Shown piece after piece: positions 14,710-22,900 of a stretch of 49,592 nucleotides of DNA. Each line of letters opens with the position of its first letter. Within the stretch, counting starts at the first letter, position 1. The notes beneath the pieces were generated by a model. The model made no database searches. It saw only the letters and a list, made by a program, of their open reading frames with translations, and was not told the origin of the DNA. The position numbers and the translations under genes were made by a program. The DNA is from Planctomycetota bacterium (lineage in GTDB: Bacteria > Planctomycetota > MHYJ01 > WSZJ01), in assembly GCA_016190145.1 (NCBI GenBank), contig JACPRD010000067.1:1-49592 (forward strand), in the 5' to 3' direction.

Positions 14710-17340
14710 ATGTCCGGAGCCGCGATCCGCTCGACCTCACTCCTGCTGTTCCTGGCTGTAGCTCTGCCGTGTTCCGCGGACCGCGCGACCGCCGAGCGGC
14801 TCACGCTGGAAGGCGATGCAGCGATCAAGCGGCAGGACATCGCGGGGGCGCTGAAGGCGTACGGGGAGGCCGTCGAGGCGGATCCGAAGTATGCAAAGGC
14901 TTGGGGCGGAAGGGGATACGCCAAGGCCAGGATGCAGCAGCTGACCGGCTCCCTCGAAGACTACGCCGTCGCCCTCGAAATCGACCCTTCAGATCTCCAG
15001 ATCCACATCCGCCGCCACTCCGTCCTCTCGGCGCTCGACCGCTGGGCGGAAGCCGCGCTCGTCGCCGAACTGCTCCTCAAGGCCCAGCCCGGCAACCCCG
15101 ATTTCCTCGCGCTCCACGGCCTCGACCTCATCCACATCGGCCAGGTCGACACCGGCCTGGCGGAGCAGCGCACCGCCGCCGGCAAGGGCGGCCCCCGCGC
15201 GAACATCAGCTACCAGGGCTACGCCGCCCAGGCCGACTGGCCCGCTGTCGAGCGCGAATGCCGCGCGGTCGTAGCGGCCGGCGTCCTTCACTACGGCATC
15301 TACCAGTGGCTCGTCACCGCCCTCGTGGAGCAGGGCAAGTTCGCCGACGCGCGCAACCTCATCGGCGAGGTCCGCCAGCGCGCCATGGCCAACACCGAAC
15401 CCCAGCTCTGCGAGGCCTACCTCCTCGGCACCCCCGAGGCCGGCTCCCTCCACGACCCCGACGCCTCCCTCCGCGCCCTCGCCGCCATCGAAGCCCAGAA
15501 CCTCACGATCGTCGTCAACGTCCAGGCCCGCACCCTGTTCCTCGCCGGCCGCACGCACCAGGCCCTCGAAGCCCTCTCCACCCGCGGCCACCGCACCCAT
15601 TTCGAAACCCTCCTCTGGCTCGGCGCCTGCCAGTGGAAGCTCGGCCGCCTCGCCGAAGCCCGCGCGACGCTCGCCGACGCGTGGCGCCTGAACCCGTACC
15701 TCGCCGCGCACGCGAAACGCATCGAAGGCCTCGGCGAGTTCGTCTCCTCCATCGAACGCGACCTCAAGGACGAGGCCGGCCCCGGCGCGGACTGGCGCCG
15801 CCTCGGCTTCGAACTCGCCACCCACCTCCTCACCGTCGCCGAAATCGAAACCCTCGTCCGCTGCTACAGGTTCCGGAAGGCCGAAGAAGAATACGTCCGC
15901 CTCCGCGACGCCCTGAAATCCCAGGCCCGCCGCGCGGAAGTCGACGCGCGTATCCCCGAAGTCCGCGGCATGGCCGGCGCCCTCGCGAAACTCATCGACG
16001 CCGTCAACCACGGGAAACTCAAGCTCAAAGCGAAGGTCGCGGGCATCGACCTCGTCCTCGTCAAGGCCGACCCCGTCGCCTTCCAGTTCACCATCCCCAA
16101 AGGCGACGGCCGCTTCCCCTGGGCCTTCCTCGACACCGCACTCTTCTGCGAATTCGCCCTCCAGTGCGGCCTCACCCCCGAGGAAACCCTCGGCCTCGGC
16201 TGCCTCGCGTGGGACTCCGGCGATCCCGTGCTCGGGACGAAACTGCTCGAGGAAGCGGCGAGGAAGGCGCCCGCGCAGCGGAAGAACGTCACGGCCTTCG
16301 TCGCGCGCAAGCGCGGCCTCGACGCGCCGGCCGAAGGGTTCGTCCTCTTCCGCAACGCCTACGTGACGCGCGATGAAAAAGAAAACCTCGAGAAGGGGCT
16401 GGTGCGGTTCCAGGGGCGGTGGGTGACGGCGGAGGAGAAAGAGAAGCTGTCGAAGGGGATGATCCAGGTGGCGGGGAAGTGGGTGCCGGGCGACGAGAAG
16501 ACGCTGCTCCAGCGCGGGTACGTGAAGCACGAGGGGAAGTGGATGACGCGGGAGGACTACGACGCGCTGCGGGGGGCGTGGTCGAGCGCGTGGACGGAGG
16601 AGACGGCGCACTTCACGGCGAAGACGAACCAGGGGGAGGCGTTCGCAAGGGACCTGGCGTCCGTGGTGGAGGCGGCGTATGGCGAGTTGAAGAAGTTCTA
16701 CGACGGGGCGGAGCCGGCGCTTCCCTCGGGGAGGAAGATGACGCTGTACGCGTTCAAGTCGTTTGAGGACTACCGGAAGTACTGCGTGGAGGTGCGTGCG
16801 GAGGGGCAGCTGAACGCGGCGGGCTTCGCGTCGTCGGGATCGGACGTGGTGGCGGGGTGGAACAAGACGGGGAACGAGCAGCAGTTCCTGCAGACGATGG
16901 TGCACGAGGCGGCGCATCTCTACTATTTCCGGATCGCGCCGAAGGCGGCGCCGCCGTCGTGGCATGCGGAGGGGATGGCGACGTATTTCGAGGGTTTTTC
17001 GTGGGACGGGAAGTCGTACCGGTTCGACTTCGTGAGCGAGAGCCGGCTGCCGTTCGCGCGGGACGCGGTGAAGGCGGGGAAGCACATTCCGCTGGCCGAC
17101 GTCTTTGGCGGGGACGCGCTGGCGCTGATCAACAGCGACCACAACAAGGCGCTGTTGTTTTACGCGGAGTGCTGGGCGCTGAATCTCTATCTGACGCAGA
17201 CGGACAACCGGGCGTACCGCGAGGGCTACGCCGCGTACCGGAAGGCCGTCGCCGCGGGCGGGAGCGAGCCGCTGTCGAAGTTCATTCCGGACGTCGGGCA
17301 GCTCGAGCGCGACTGGATGCGGTTTGTCGGGGGGCTCTGA
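14710..17340 (+). CDS. Secreted TPR / DUF1570-like gluzincin peptidase, paralog 3
   Basis: 876 residues with signal peptide MSGAAIRSTSLLLFLAVALP-CSA. Domain order is as in paralogs 1 and 2. Zinc ligands: H732-E-A-A-H736 and E754, here in WHAEGMATYFEG, where the Tyr before Ala-Glu is His. It is the most diverged copy in its TPR half (for example RRHSVLSALDRWAEAALVAE). Third-position choice changes abruptly near 16380: upstream codons mostly end in C (GCC, CTC), downstream mostly in G (GCG, CTG, GGG). That point falls at the first Trp repeat, and suggests the peptidase end has been exchanged with a sister copy or follows a different mutational regime. Confidence 0.88.
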   Translation: MSGAAIRSTSLLLFLAVALPCSADRATAERLTLEGDAAIKRQDIAGALKAYGEAVEADPKYAKAWGGRGYAKARMQQLTGSLEDYAVALEIDPSDLQIHIRRHSVLSALDRWAEAALVAELLLKAQPGNPDFLALHGLDLIHIGQVDTGLAEQRTAAGKGGPRANISYQGYAAQADWPAVERECRAVVAAGVLHYGIYQWLVTALVEQGKFADARNLIGEVRQRAMANTEPQLCEAYLLGTPEAGSLHDPDASLRALAAIEAQNLTIVVNVQARTLFLAGRTHQALEALSTRGHRTHFETLLWLGACQWKLGRLAEARATLADAWRLNPYLAAHAKRIEGLGEFVSSIERDLKDEAGPGADWRRLGFELATHLLTVAEIETLVRCYRFRKAEEEYVRLRDALKSQARRAEVDARIPEVRGMAGALAKLIDAVNHGKLKLKAKVAGIDLVLVKADPVAFQFTIPKGDGRFPWAFLDTALFCEFALQCGLTPEETLGLGCLAWDSGDPVLGTKLLEEAARKAPAQRKNVTAFVARKRGLDAPAEGFVLFRNAYVTRDEKENLEKGLVRFQGRWVTAEEKEKLSKGMIQVAGKWVPGDEKTLLQRGYVKHEGKWMTREDYDALRGAWSSAWTEETAHFTAKTNQGEAFARDLASVVEAAYGELKKFYDGAEPALPSGRKMTLYAFKSFEDYRKYCVEVRAEGQLNAAGFASSGSDVVAGWNKTGNEQQFLQTMVHEAAHLYYFRIAPKAAPPSWHAEGMATYFEGFSWDGKSYRFDFVSESRLPFARDAVKAGKHIPLADVFGGDALALINSDHNKALLFYAECWALNLYLTQTDNRAYREGYAAYRKAVAAGGSEPLSKFIPDVGQLERDWMRFVGGL

Positions 17341-17347
17341 GCCGCGC

Positions 17348-17440
17348 CGTTCGTTCCTCGTTCATCGTTACTCGTTTCTCGTTCCGTTCACCGCCGCTTT
17401 ACGGAACGAGAAACGAGTAACGAGGAACGAGGAACGAACG
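17348..17440. repeat. Long heptamer hairpin (39 of 40 bp paired) between paralogs 3 and 4
   Basis: The left arm 17348-17387 (CGTTCGTTCCTCGTTCATCG, then TTACTC, GTTTCTC, GTTCCGT) is the reverse complement of the right arm 17401-17440 except for one base. The loop is 13 bases (17388-17400). Both arms are built of 7-bp units. It lies 7 bases after the stop of paralog 3 and may work as a transcript terminator, an RNA stabiliser or a mobile repeat. Confidence 0.85.
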
Positions 17441-17575
17441 CCCTGATCGCTGAACCGCTTGGTCGCTCCGACCCCGATCGGTAGAGTGTCGTTCCGGGGG
17501 AGAATCGCGGGAAGGTTCGCGCACCATGCCACGTAAGCATCAACGGGGGAAACTGTTACCGGAGAAGGTCTGCCC

Positions 17576-20215
17576 ATGAAGCGCTTCGCGCTGATCGCCA
17601 TGCTGGCCGCCCTCGCGGGCTTTCCGCCCCCCGCGGCCGCCGACCGCACGCAGGCGGAGCAGTCCGTCTCCGAGGGAGACGGGCTCCTGCAGCGCCGCGA
17701 CTTCGACGGCGCGATCGCGGCGTACACGCGCGCGATCGAGGCGGACCGGTCGTGGGGCGTCCCGTGGGGAAAGCGCGGCTACGCGAAACGCATCGCCACG
17801 CGGTTCAACGCTTCCCTCGAGGACTTCACCCTCGCGATCTCGCTCGAGCCCGACGTGAGCGAGTGGCGGTTGCAGCGGGCGCAGGCGTACCTGAACCTCG
17901 ACCGGAACACGGAGGCGCTGGAGGACGGCGAGGTGTTCGTGAAGAAGTGGCCGCAGGATCCGACGGCGTACGTGCTGCTGGGGTGGGCGCTGGCGCGGAC
18001 GGGGGACGTGGACCGCGGGCTTGAGATGCAGACCAAGGGGCTGCAGTTGAGCGGCGGCAACGCGAACCTGCGCGTCCGGTTCGAGACGTTTCAGATGAAG
18101 GCAGACTGGAAGGCGTGCCTGGAGGAGATGGACGCGGCGCTGGCGGGGGGCAACCCGAGCCTGGGGATCTACGTGAACCGGGTGATCGCGCTCGTGGAGA
18201 TGAAGGAATTCGACAGGGCGGTGGAGGCGCTGAACCTCGCGGGCTCGAAATCGAAAGGCACGGTGTACTACTCGGCGAAGGTATACCTGACGTCGACGCC
18301 CGCCGCGGGCGCCCACTACAACGCGGAGCAGGCGCTCAAGGACGCGAAGGCGATGTCGGAGGGGACGACGCAGTCCGACGTGATGAACGCGTGGGCGAGG
18401 GCGCTGTTCCTGACCGGGCACGTGCAGGAGTGCCTGGAGCTGCTCGCGACGAAAGGGCGGCGCACGAACTGGGAGACGCTGTTCTGGCTCGGCGCCTCGT
18501 ACTGGAAGAAGGGGCAGTTTCCGGAGGCGCGGGCCGTGCTGCAGGACGCGCGGCGGCTGAACCCGTACCTGCTGCAGCACGCGGACCGCGTCGAGGGCTT
18601 CCGCGACTTCTGCGCCTCGATCGACAAGGAACTCGCTTCCGAGGCCGGCGGGCCGCAGGGCGTGGACCGCGCGCGCCTCGGGCACGAGCTCGCGACGCAC
18701 CTTCTCACGGTCGCCGAAATCGAGACGCTGGTGCGGCGCTACCAGTTCGCGCGCGCGGTGACCGAGTACGAGAAGCTCCTTCCCTCGCTCAAGTCGGCGG
18801 TGCGCAAGTCGGAGGTCGAGACGCGGCTGCCCGAGGTCCGGGGCATGGCGGGCGCCCACCTCAAGCTCGTGAGCGCGGTGAACAAAGGCGGCGAGAAGCT
18901 CAAGACGAAGGTCGGAAAGACCGACCTGACGCTCGTCAAGGCCAACGACACCGCCTTCGATTTCACGCTCGCCGGCGGCGACGGCAAGTTCCCGTGGGCG
19001 TTCCTCGACACGCTCGTCTACTGCGAGCTCGCCCAGAAACAAGCCCTGACCCCCGACGAGATGTTCGGCCTCGGCTGCCTCGCCTGGGACGCCGGCCAGC
19101 GCCCCGCGGCGGTCAAGCTCCTCGACGAGGCCACGAAGAAGAAAGCCGCGCTCAAGTCGAACCTCGCCTCGTTCGTCGCGCGCCGCCGCGGCCTCGCCGT
19201 CCCGGCCGGAGGGTTCGTCCTGTTCCGCGGATCGTACGTGACCGTCGAGGAAAAGACGAATCTCGAAAAGGGCCTCGTCAACTTCGAGGGCCTGTGGGTG
19301 ACCTCGAAGGACAAGGACATGCTCTCCAAGGGCTACATCCAGGTCTCCGGGAAATGGGTGCCCGGGGAAGAGGCGGAGCTGCTGAAGCGCGGCTTCCGGA
19401 AGTACAAGGACAAGTGGATGAGCCGCGAGGACTACGAGGCGCTTCGCGGCGGCTGGGACGACGCCTACTCGGAGGAGACCGCGCACTACGTCGTGCGCAC
19501 GAACCACAAGGAGTCGTTCGCGAAGGACCTTGCGGGGCTGATGGAAGCGGCGTACGAGGACTACCGGCGGTTCTACGGCGGGGACGAGCCGAAGCTGCCG
19601 GGCAAGGAGAAGATGACGCTGTACGCGTTCAAGACGTACGACGACTACCGGAAATACTGCGTCGAGACGAAAGCGGAGGACCACCTGAACGCCGCGGGAT
19701 TCGCGCGCAGCGACTCGAACGTCGTGGTGGGCTGGAACAAGACGAACAACGATCAGCAGTTCCTGCAGACGATGGTGCACGAGGGCGCGCACCTGTTCTT
19801 CTTCCGCGTGCAGCCGTCCGCGCGGCCGCAGTCGTGGTACGCGGAGGGGATGGCGACGTATTTCGAGGGGTTCGCCTGGGACGGGAGGACGTACAAGTTC
19901 AACCACGTGAGCGAGAGCCGGCTGCCGTTCGTGCGCGACGCGATGAAGGGCGACCGCCACATCCCGCTCGAGGCGCTGCTGGGCGGCGACGCGCTGTCGC
20001 TCATCAACAGCGACTCCACGAAGGCGCTGCTGTTCTACGCCGAGTGCTGGGCGCTCAACTACTACCTCTCCGAAACGGACAATCGCGGGTACCGCGAGGC
20101 GTACCTCCAGTACCGGAAGGCCGTGGCGGCCGGCAAGGCCGATCCGCTGCTCGGTTTCTTCAAGGACCCGGCGCAGCTCGAGAAGGACTGGGTGCAGTTT
20201 GTCACCGGGCTGTGA
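17576..20215 (+). CDS. Secreted TPR / DUF1570-like gluzincin peptidase, paralog 4
   Basis: 879 residues with signal peptide MKRFALIAMLAALAGFPPPA-AA. TPR-like repeats (AIEADRSWGVPWGKRGYAKR, WALARTGDVDRGLEMQTKGL) and the family block HLLTVAEIETLVRRYQFARA come first, then four Trp repeats (SYVTVEEKTNLEKGL, LWVTSKDKDMLSKGY, KWVPGEEAELLKRGF, KWMSREDYEALRGGW). The catalytic site is H735-E-G-A-H739 with E757 in WYAEGMATYFEG. It is closest to paralog 1 in the C-terminal half (HEGAH, DRWMSREEYE-like repeat, KLPGKEKMTL). A DUF2330-like secreted protein follows after 40 bases and is probably co-transcribed. 135 bases without a gene lie between the hairpin and this start. Confidence 0.88.
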   Translation: MKRFALIAMLAALAGFPPPAAADRTQAEQSVSEGDGLLQRRDFDGAIAAYTRAIEADRSWGVPWGKRGYAKRIATRFNASLEDFTLAISLEPDVSEWRLQRAQAYLNLDRNTEALEDGEVFVKKWPQDPTAYVLLGWALARTGDVDRGLEMQTKGLQLSGGNANLRVRFETFQMKADWKACLEEMDAALAGGNPSLGIYVNRVIALVEMKEFDRAVEALNLAGSKSKGTVYYSAKVYLTSTPAAGAHYNAEQALKDAKAMSEGTTQSDVMNAWARALFLTGHVQECLELLATKGRRTNWETLFWLGASYWKKGQFPEARAVLQDARRLNPYLLQHADRVEGFRDFCASIDKELASEAGGPQGVDRARLGHELATHLLTVAEIETLVRRYQFARAVTEYEKLLPSLKSAVRKSEVETRLPEVRGMAGAHLKLVSAVNKGGEKLKTKVGKTDLTLVKANDTAFDFTLAGGDGKFPWAFLDTLVYCELAQKQALTPDEMFGLGCLAWDAGQRPAAVKLLDEATKKKAALKSNLASFVARRRGLAVPAGGFVLFRGSYVTVEEKTNLEKGLVNFEGLWVTSKDKDMLSKGYIQVSGKWVPGEEAELLKRGFRKYKDKWMSREDYEALRGGWDDAYSEETAHYVVRTNHKESFAKDLAGLMEAAYEDYRRFYGGDEPKLPGKEKMTLYAFKTYDDYRKYCVETKAEDHLNAAGFARSDSNVVVGWNKTNNDQQFLQTMVHEGAHLFFFRVQPSARPQSWYAEGMATYFEGFAWDGRTYKFNHVSESRLPFVRDAMKGDRHIPLEALLGGDALSLINSDSTKALLFYAECWALNYYLSETDNRGYREAYLQYRKAVAAGKADPLLGFFKDPAQLEKDWVQFVTGL

Positions 20216-20255
20216 GCAGGGTAGGATGCCGGCCGCTTCATTTGGAGTCAACCGC

Positions 20256-21197
20256 ATGAAATGCCTCGCCCTCGCCGCCGCCGTCGCCTCGCTCGTCCTG
20301 CTGCGCCCCCTTCCCACCGAAACCTGCTGCATGGTCCCGAAAGACTACGCCGGGACCATCGGCCAGTCGGCGCAGGAGGCCGTGATGTTCTGGAACGACG
20401 GCCGCGAGGAACTCATCCTCCGCATCAACTACCGGATCGACGGAAAGGTCCCGCCGCCGTCGTTCGCGTGGATCGTGACCGTGCCCAACGAGCCGGACGA
20501 CTACGCCGTGGCCGACGCCGACCTGTTCCGCGAAGTCTTCGAGTGGGCGCAGCCGCTCGTGGAGCCCCCGACGAAAAGCGACGGCAAGGGCGATCTCCAG
20601 GGGCCCCCCCAGGCCGGAGGACTCGAATTCGGCAAGGCCGTGAAGGTCGGCCCCTTCGATATCCAGCCCGTGCGGGCGCTCGGTCTCCAGGCGCTCGAAG
20701 GCCTCAACGCCTGGCTCGAGAAGCACGGGTTCCCGACCGAGGATCCGAAGCACATGGAGTACTTCGTCGTGAACAAGTTCACGTTCCTGTGCATCAAAGT
20801 CACCCCCGCCGAGGGAAAAACGGAGGTCGAGTCAAAGGGCGGCCTTCCGCCCCTCCGCCTCTCCTTCCGCAGCGACTGCCCGTACTACCCCCTGCGCTTC
20901 TCCTCCCGCCAGGGCGTCTTCGACATCAACCTCTACGTCTTCACGAAGCAGGAATTCGACTACAAGGCGTCGGGCGACAGCCTCAAGCGGATCAACTGGG
21001 CCGAGGGCGGGCTCGCCACGAACGTCCGTGTCAAGCCCGGGGATTTTCCGAAGCTGCTCGCGCAGGAGTACGGAAAGAGCGCGTTCAAGGACGAGAAGGG
21101 GGAGTGGCACCTGAACGTCCTGCGCACGTTCCGGGTCAACGACGGGAACACGATCGCGGGGTGGAAGGAAGACATCTTTTTCCGGACGCGGACGTAA
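20256..21197 (+). CDS. DUF2330-like secreted protein
   Basis: 313 residues from ATG 20256, with GGAG eight bases upstream. Signal peptide MKCLALAAAVASLVLLRPLP. The mature start CCMVPKDYAGTIGQSAQEAV and the following ILRINYRIDGKVPPPSFAWI, VTVPNEPDDYAVADADLFRE match the DUF2330 pattern: a Cys pair, then a surface protein that often ends in a membrane anchor. No C-terminal helix is present here, so it is either soluble or a lipoprotein through CC. Function unknown. The position behind the four peptidase paralogs suggests it shares their cell-surface role. Confidence 0.8.
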   Translation: MKCLALAAAVASLVLLRPLPTETCCMVPKDYAGTIGQSAQEAVMFWNDGREELILRINYRIDGKVPPPSFAWIVTVPNEPDDYAVADADLFREVFEWAQPLVEPPTKSDGKGDLQGPPQAGGLEFGKAVKVGPFDIQPVRALGLQALEGLNAWLEKHGFPTEDPKHMEYFVVNKFTFLCIKVTPAEGKTEVESKGGLPPLRLSFRSDCPYYPLRFSSRQGVFDINLYVFTKQEFDYKASGDSLKRINWAEGGLATNVRVKPGDFPKLLAQEYGKSAFKDEKGEWHLNVLRTFRVNDGNTIAGWKEDIFFRTRT

Positions 21198-21219
21198 CGG
21201 GCGCCCGGTCGAAGAGGGG

Positions 21220-21242
21220 CGGGCGCGCCAGCGGCGCGCCCG
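21220..21242. terminator. GC hairpin between convergent genes
   Basis: CGGGCGCGCC-AGC-GGCGCGCCCG is a perfect 10-bp stem with a 3-base loop, 22 bases after the DUF2330-like stop. There is no T-tract, so it is only terminator-like. A short CCTTTA hexamer array (about 21263-21296) follows, up to the end of the convergent phosphatase gene. Confidence 0.55.
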
Positions 21243-21262
21243 CACACACCGGGTTCGCCCTC

Positions 21263-21296
21263 CCTTTACCTTTACCTTCCCCTTTACCTTTCCCTG
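21263..21296. repeat. CCTTTA hexamer array
   Basis: CCTTTA, CCTTTA, CCTTCC, CCTTTA, CCTTTC units lie in tandem between two convergent genes. The unit is 6 bp rather than 7, but the setting matches the other arrays. Confidence 0.6.
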
Positions 21297-21299
21297 CCC

Positions 21300-22049
21300 C
21301 TACTTCGCCAGCTCCAGCCGCATCACGAGTCTCGGATCGAAACCCGCCGCGGTCATCCGCTGCTGCGCGCCGCCGATGTTGTACTTCACCCGGTGGAATT
21401 CGACGACGTCCTCCGTCGAGTCGTACATCGCCCACGCCGCCTTCGAACACCGGTCCCGCGGCTGCCCCACGCTTCCCGGATTGATCAGGTACGTCTTCGA
21501 ATCCGCGAGCTGGAACACCGCCATGTCCGTCTTCTCCTCGAACCGCGCCTCGATCCGCGTTCCCGTGGCCATCATCGGAATGTGCGTGTGACCGAAGAAG
21601 CACAGGTGGACGTCCGGCATGTTCATCTTCAGATAGAGAATGTTCTCCTGGATCGCTTCCCAGGAAAGCAGGTACTCGTCCTCGTTGCGCGGCGACCCGT
21701 GCACGAACAGCATGCCGTCCTCGGTCATGATCTGAAGGGGCAGGCCGTTGAGGTACTCGATCTGCGGCGCCGTGAGCATTTTCTTCGCGTACTCGATCGT
21801 CGCCTGCGTGACCTCCCGGATCGCCGGGTCCATCGGCGTCACGCCCGTCACGTACCGGTCGTGATTCCCCGAGATGCAGTGCGCCTTCGAGTTGCGCACG
21901 ATGTCCACGCAGATCGCGGGGCTCGCCCCGTAGCCGACCAGGTCCCCCAGGCACACGAACTTCTCCGCCTTGCGCTTGCGCGCTTCCCCCATCACCGCCG
22001 TGAGGGCCTCGAAGTTCCCGTGGATGTCGGAGAGGATCGCGTATTTCAT
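21300..22049 (-). CDS. Calcineurin-like metallophosphoesterase
   Basis: 249 residues with the full set of binuclear-metal motifs: D8-x-H10 (MKYAILSDIHGN), GDLVGYG at 35-41, GNHD at 61-64, MLFVHGSPRNEDEYL, and FGHTHIPM. This matches the YfcE/Icc-like single-domain phosphodiesterases, which cleave phosphodiester bonds in cyclic nucleotides or model substrates; the true substrate is unknown. It is cytosolic. Its ATG overlaps the nadK stop by ATGA, so it is the third gene of a coupled dxs-nadK-phosphatase operon. Confidence 0.9.
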   Translation of the reverse strand: MKYAILSDIHGNFEALTAVMGEARKRKAEKFVCLGDLVGYGASPAICVDIVRNSKAHCISGNHDRYVTGVTPMDPAIREVTQATIEYAKKMLTAPQIEYLNGLPLQIMTEDGMLFVHGSPRNEDEYLLSWEAIQENILYLKMNMPDVHLCFFGHTHIPMMATGTRIEARFEEKTDMAVFQLADSKTYLINPGSVGQPRDRCSKAAWAMYDSTEDVVEFHRVKYNIGGAQQRMTAAGFDPRLVMRLELAK

Positions 22050-22900
22050 CGGGGTTCGCTCACGAAGGCGCCGCCCCAGCCCATCTTGCTGCGGAGCGCG
22101 TCGTAATAGGGGCGGGTGCCGGTGTCGACGAGGCGGAAGGGTTTTTTCGCGCGGCCGACGGCGACGGAGTGGCCTTCGAGGAGGGGCTGCATTTCCTGGC
22201 CGTCGACGGTGAGGACGACTTCGCCGTTCTGGCGTTCGAGGTCGATGCGGACGCGGCGGTCGGCGGGGAGGACGAGGGGGCGGCTCGACAGGGTGTGCGG
22301 GCAGATGGGCGTGACGATGACGGCCTCCAGCTCCGGGTGGACGATGGGCCCTCCCGCGGAGAGCGAGTGCGCGGTGGAGCCCGACGGGGTGGCGACGATG
22401 AGGCCGTCGCCGGAGAACAGCGAGAGCGGCTCGCCGCCGACGTGGAGCCGCATGTGCGCCATGCGCGAGACGGACCCGCGGGCGATGACGGCGTCGTTCA
22501 GGGCGAGGAAGCGGCGTTCGGTGCGGCCCGCGCGGGAGACGGCGACGTCGAACATCATGCGGTCGGAGGTGCGGATGCGGCCGGCGAAGACGCGGGCCGC
22601 GACGTCGCGGAATTCCTCGAGCGTGACCTCGGCCAGGAACCCGAACCGCCCCGTGTTGACGCCGAGGACGGGAAGGCAGTTGCCGTCGAGGCGGCGCGCG
22701 ACGGAGAGGATCGAGCCGTCACCGCCGAACAGCACGACGAGGTCCGCCCGGACGCGCGAGAGGTCGAGCGTGCCGTCGAGGTCGCGCGCCACGATGTCGC
22801 AGCGGCGGCGCAGCCACGGCTCGTGGTGCGAGATGGCCCCCGCGCTTCGCTCCTTGCGGGCGTCGCCGACGAGGACGATGCGGGGGCGGGAGGCCGCCAT
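22046..22900 (-). CDS. nadK: NAD kinase
   Basis: 284 residues. The signature FGGDGSILSVARR (GGDGS at 59-63) is followed by VLGVNTGRFGFLAE, FLALNDAVIARG, GDGLIVATPSGSTAHSLSAG and the substrate-binding region IVTPICPHTLSSRPLVLP, all hallmarks of the ATP-NAD kinase family. It phosphorylates NAD to NADP in the cytosol. The length is near the usual 290. Its ATG overlaps the dxs stop (ATGA) and its stop overlaps the next ATG. The pairing with dxs fits the NADPH demand of isoprenoid synthesis. Confidence 0.95.
   Translation of the reverse strand: MAASRPRIVLVGDARKERSAGAISHHEPWLRRRCDIVARDLDGTLDLSRVRADLVVLFGGDGSILSVARRLDGNCLPVLGVNTGRFGFLAEVTLEEFRDVAARVFAGRIRTSDRMMFDVAVSRAGRTERRFLALNDAVIARGSVSRMAHMRLHVGGEPLSLFSGDGLIVATPSGSTAHSLSAGGPIVHPELEAVIVTPICPHTLSSRPLVLPADRRVRIDLERQNGEVVLTVDGQEMQPLLEGHSVAVGRAKKPFRLVDTGTRPYYDALRSKMGWGGAFVSEPR

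Noticed and set aside
9233-14740. 1835-codon minus-strand open frame, and others opposite the peptidase paralogs (17540-20332, 14989-17142)
   Set aside because: Arg/Pro/Leu-rich mirror translations of G/C-ending codons; no domains, and they change character with the plus-strand genes.
9074-17440. CRISPR array at the heptamer repeats
   Set aside because: Units are 7 bp without spacers, and no cas genes are present.
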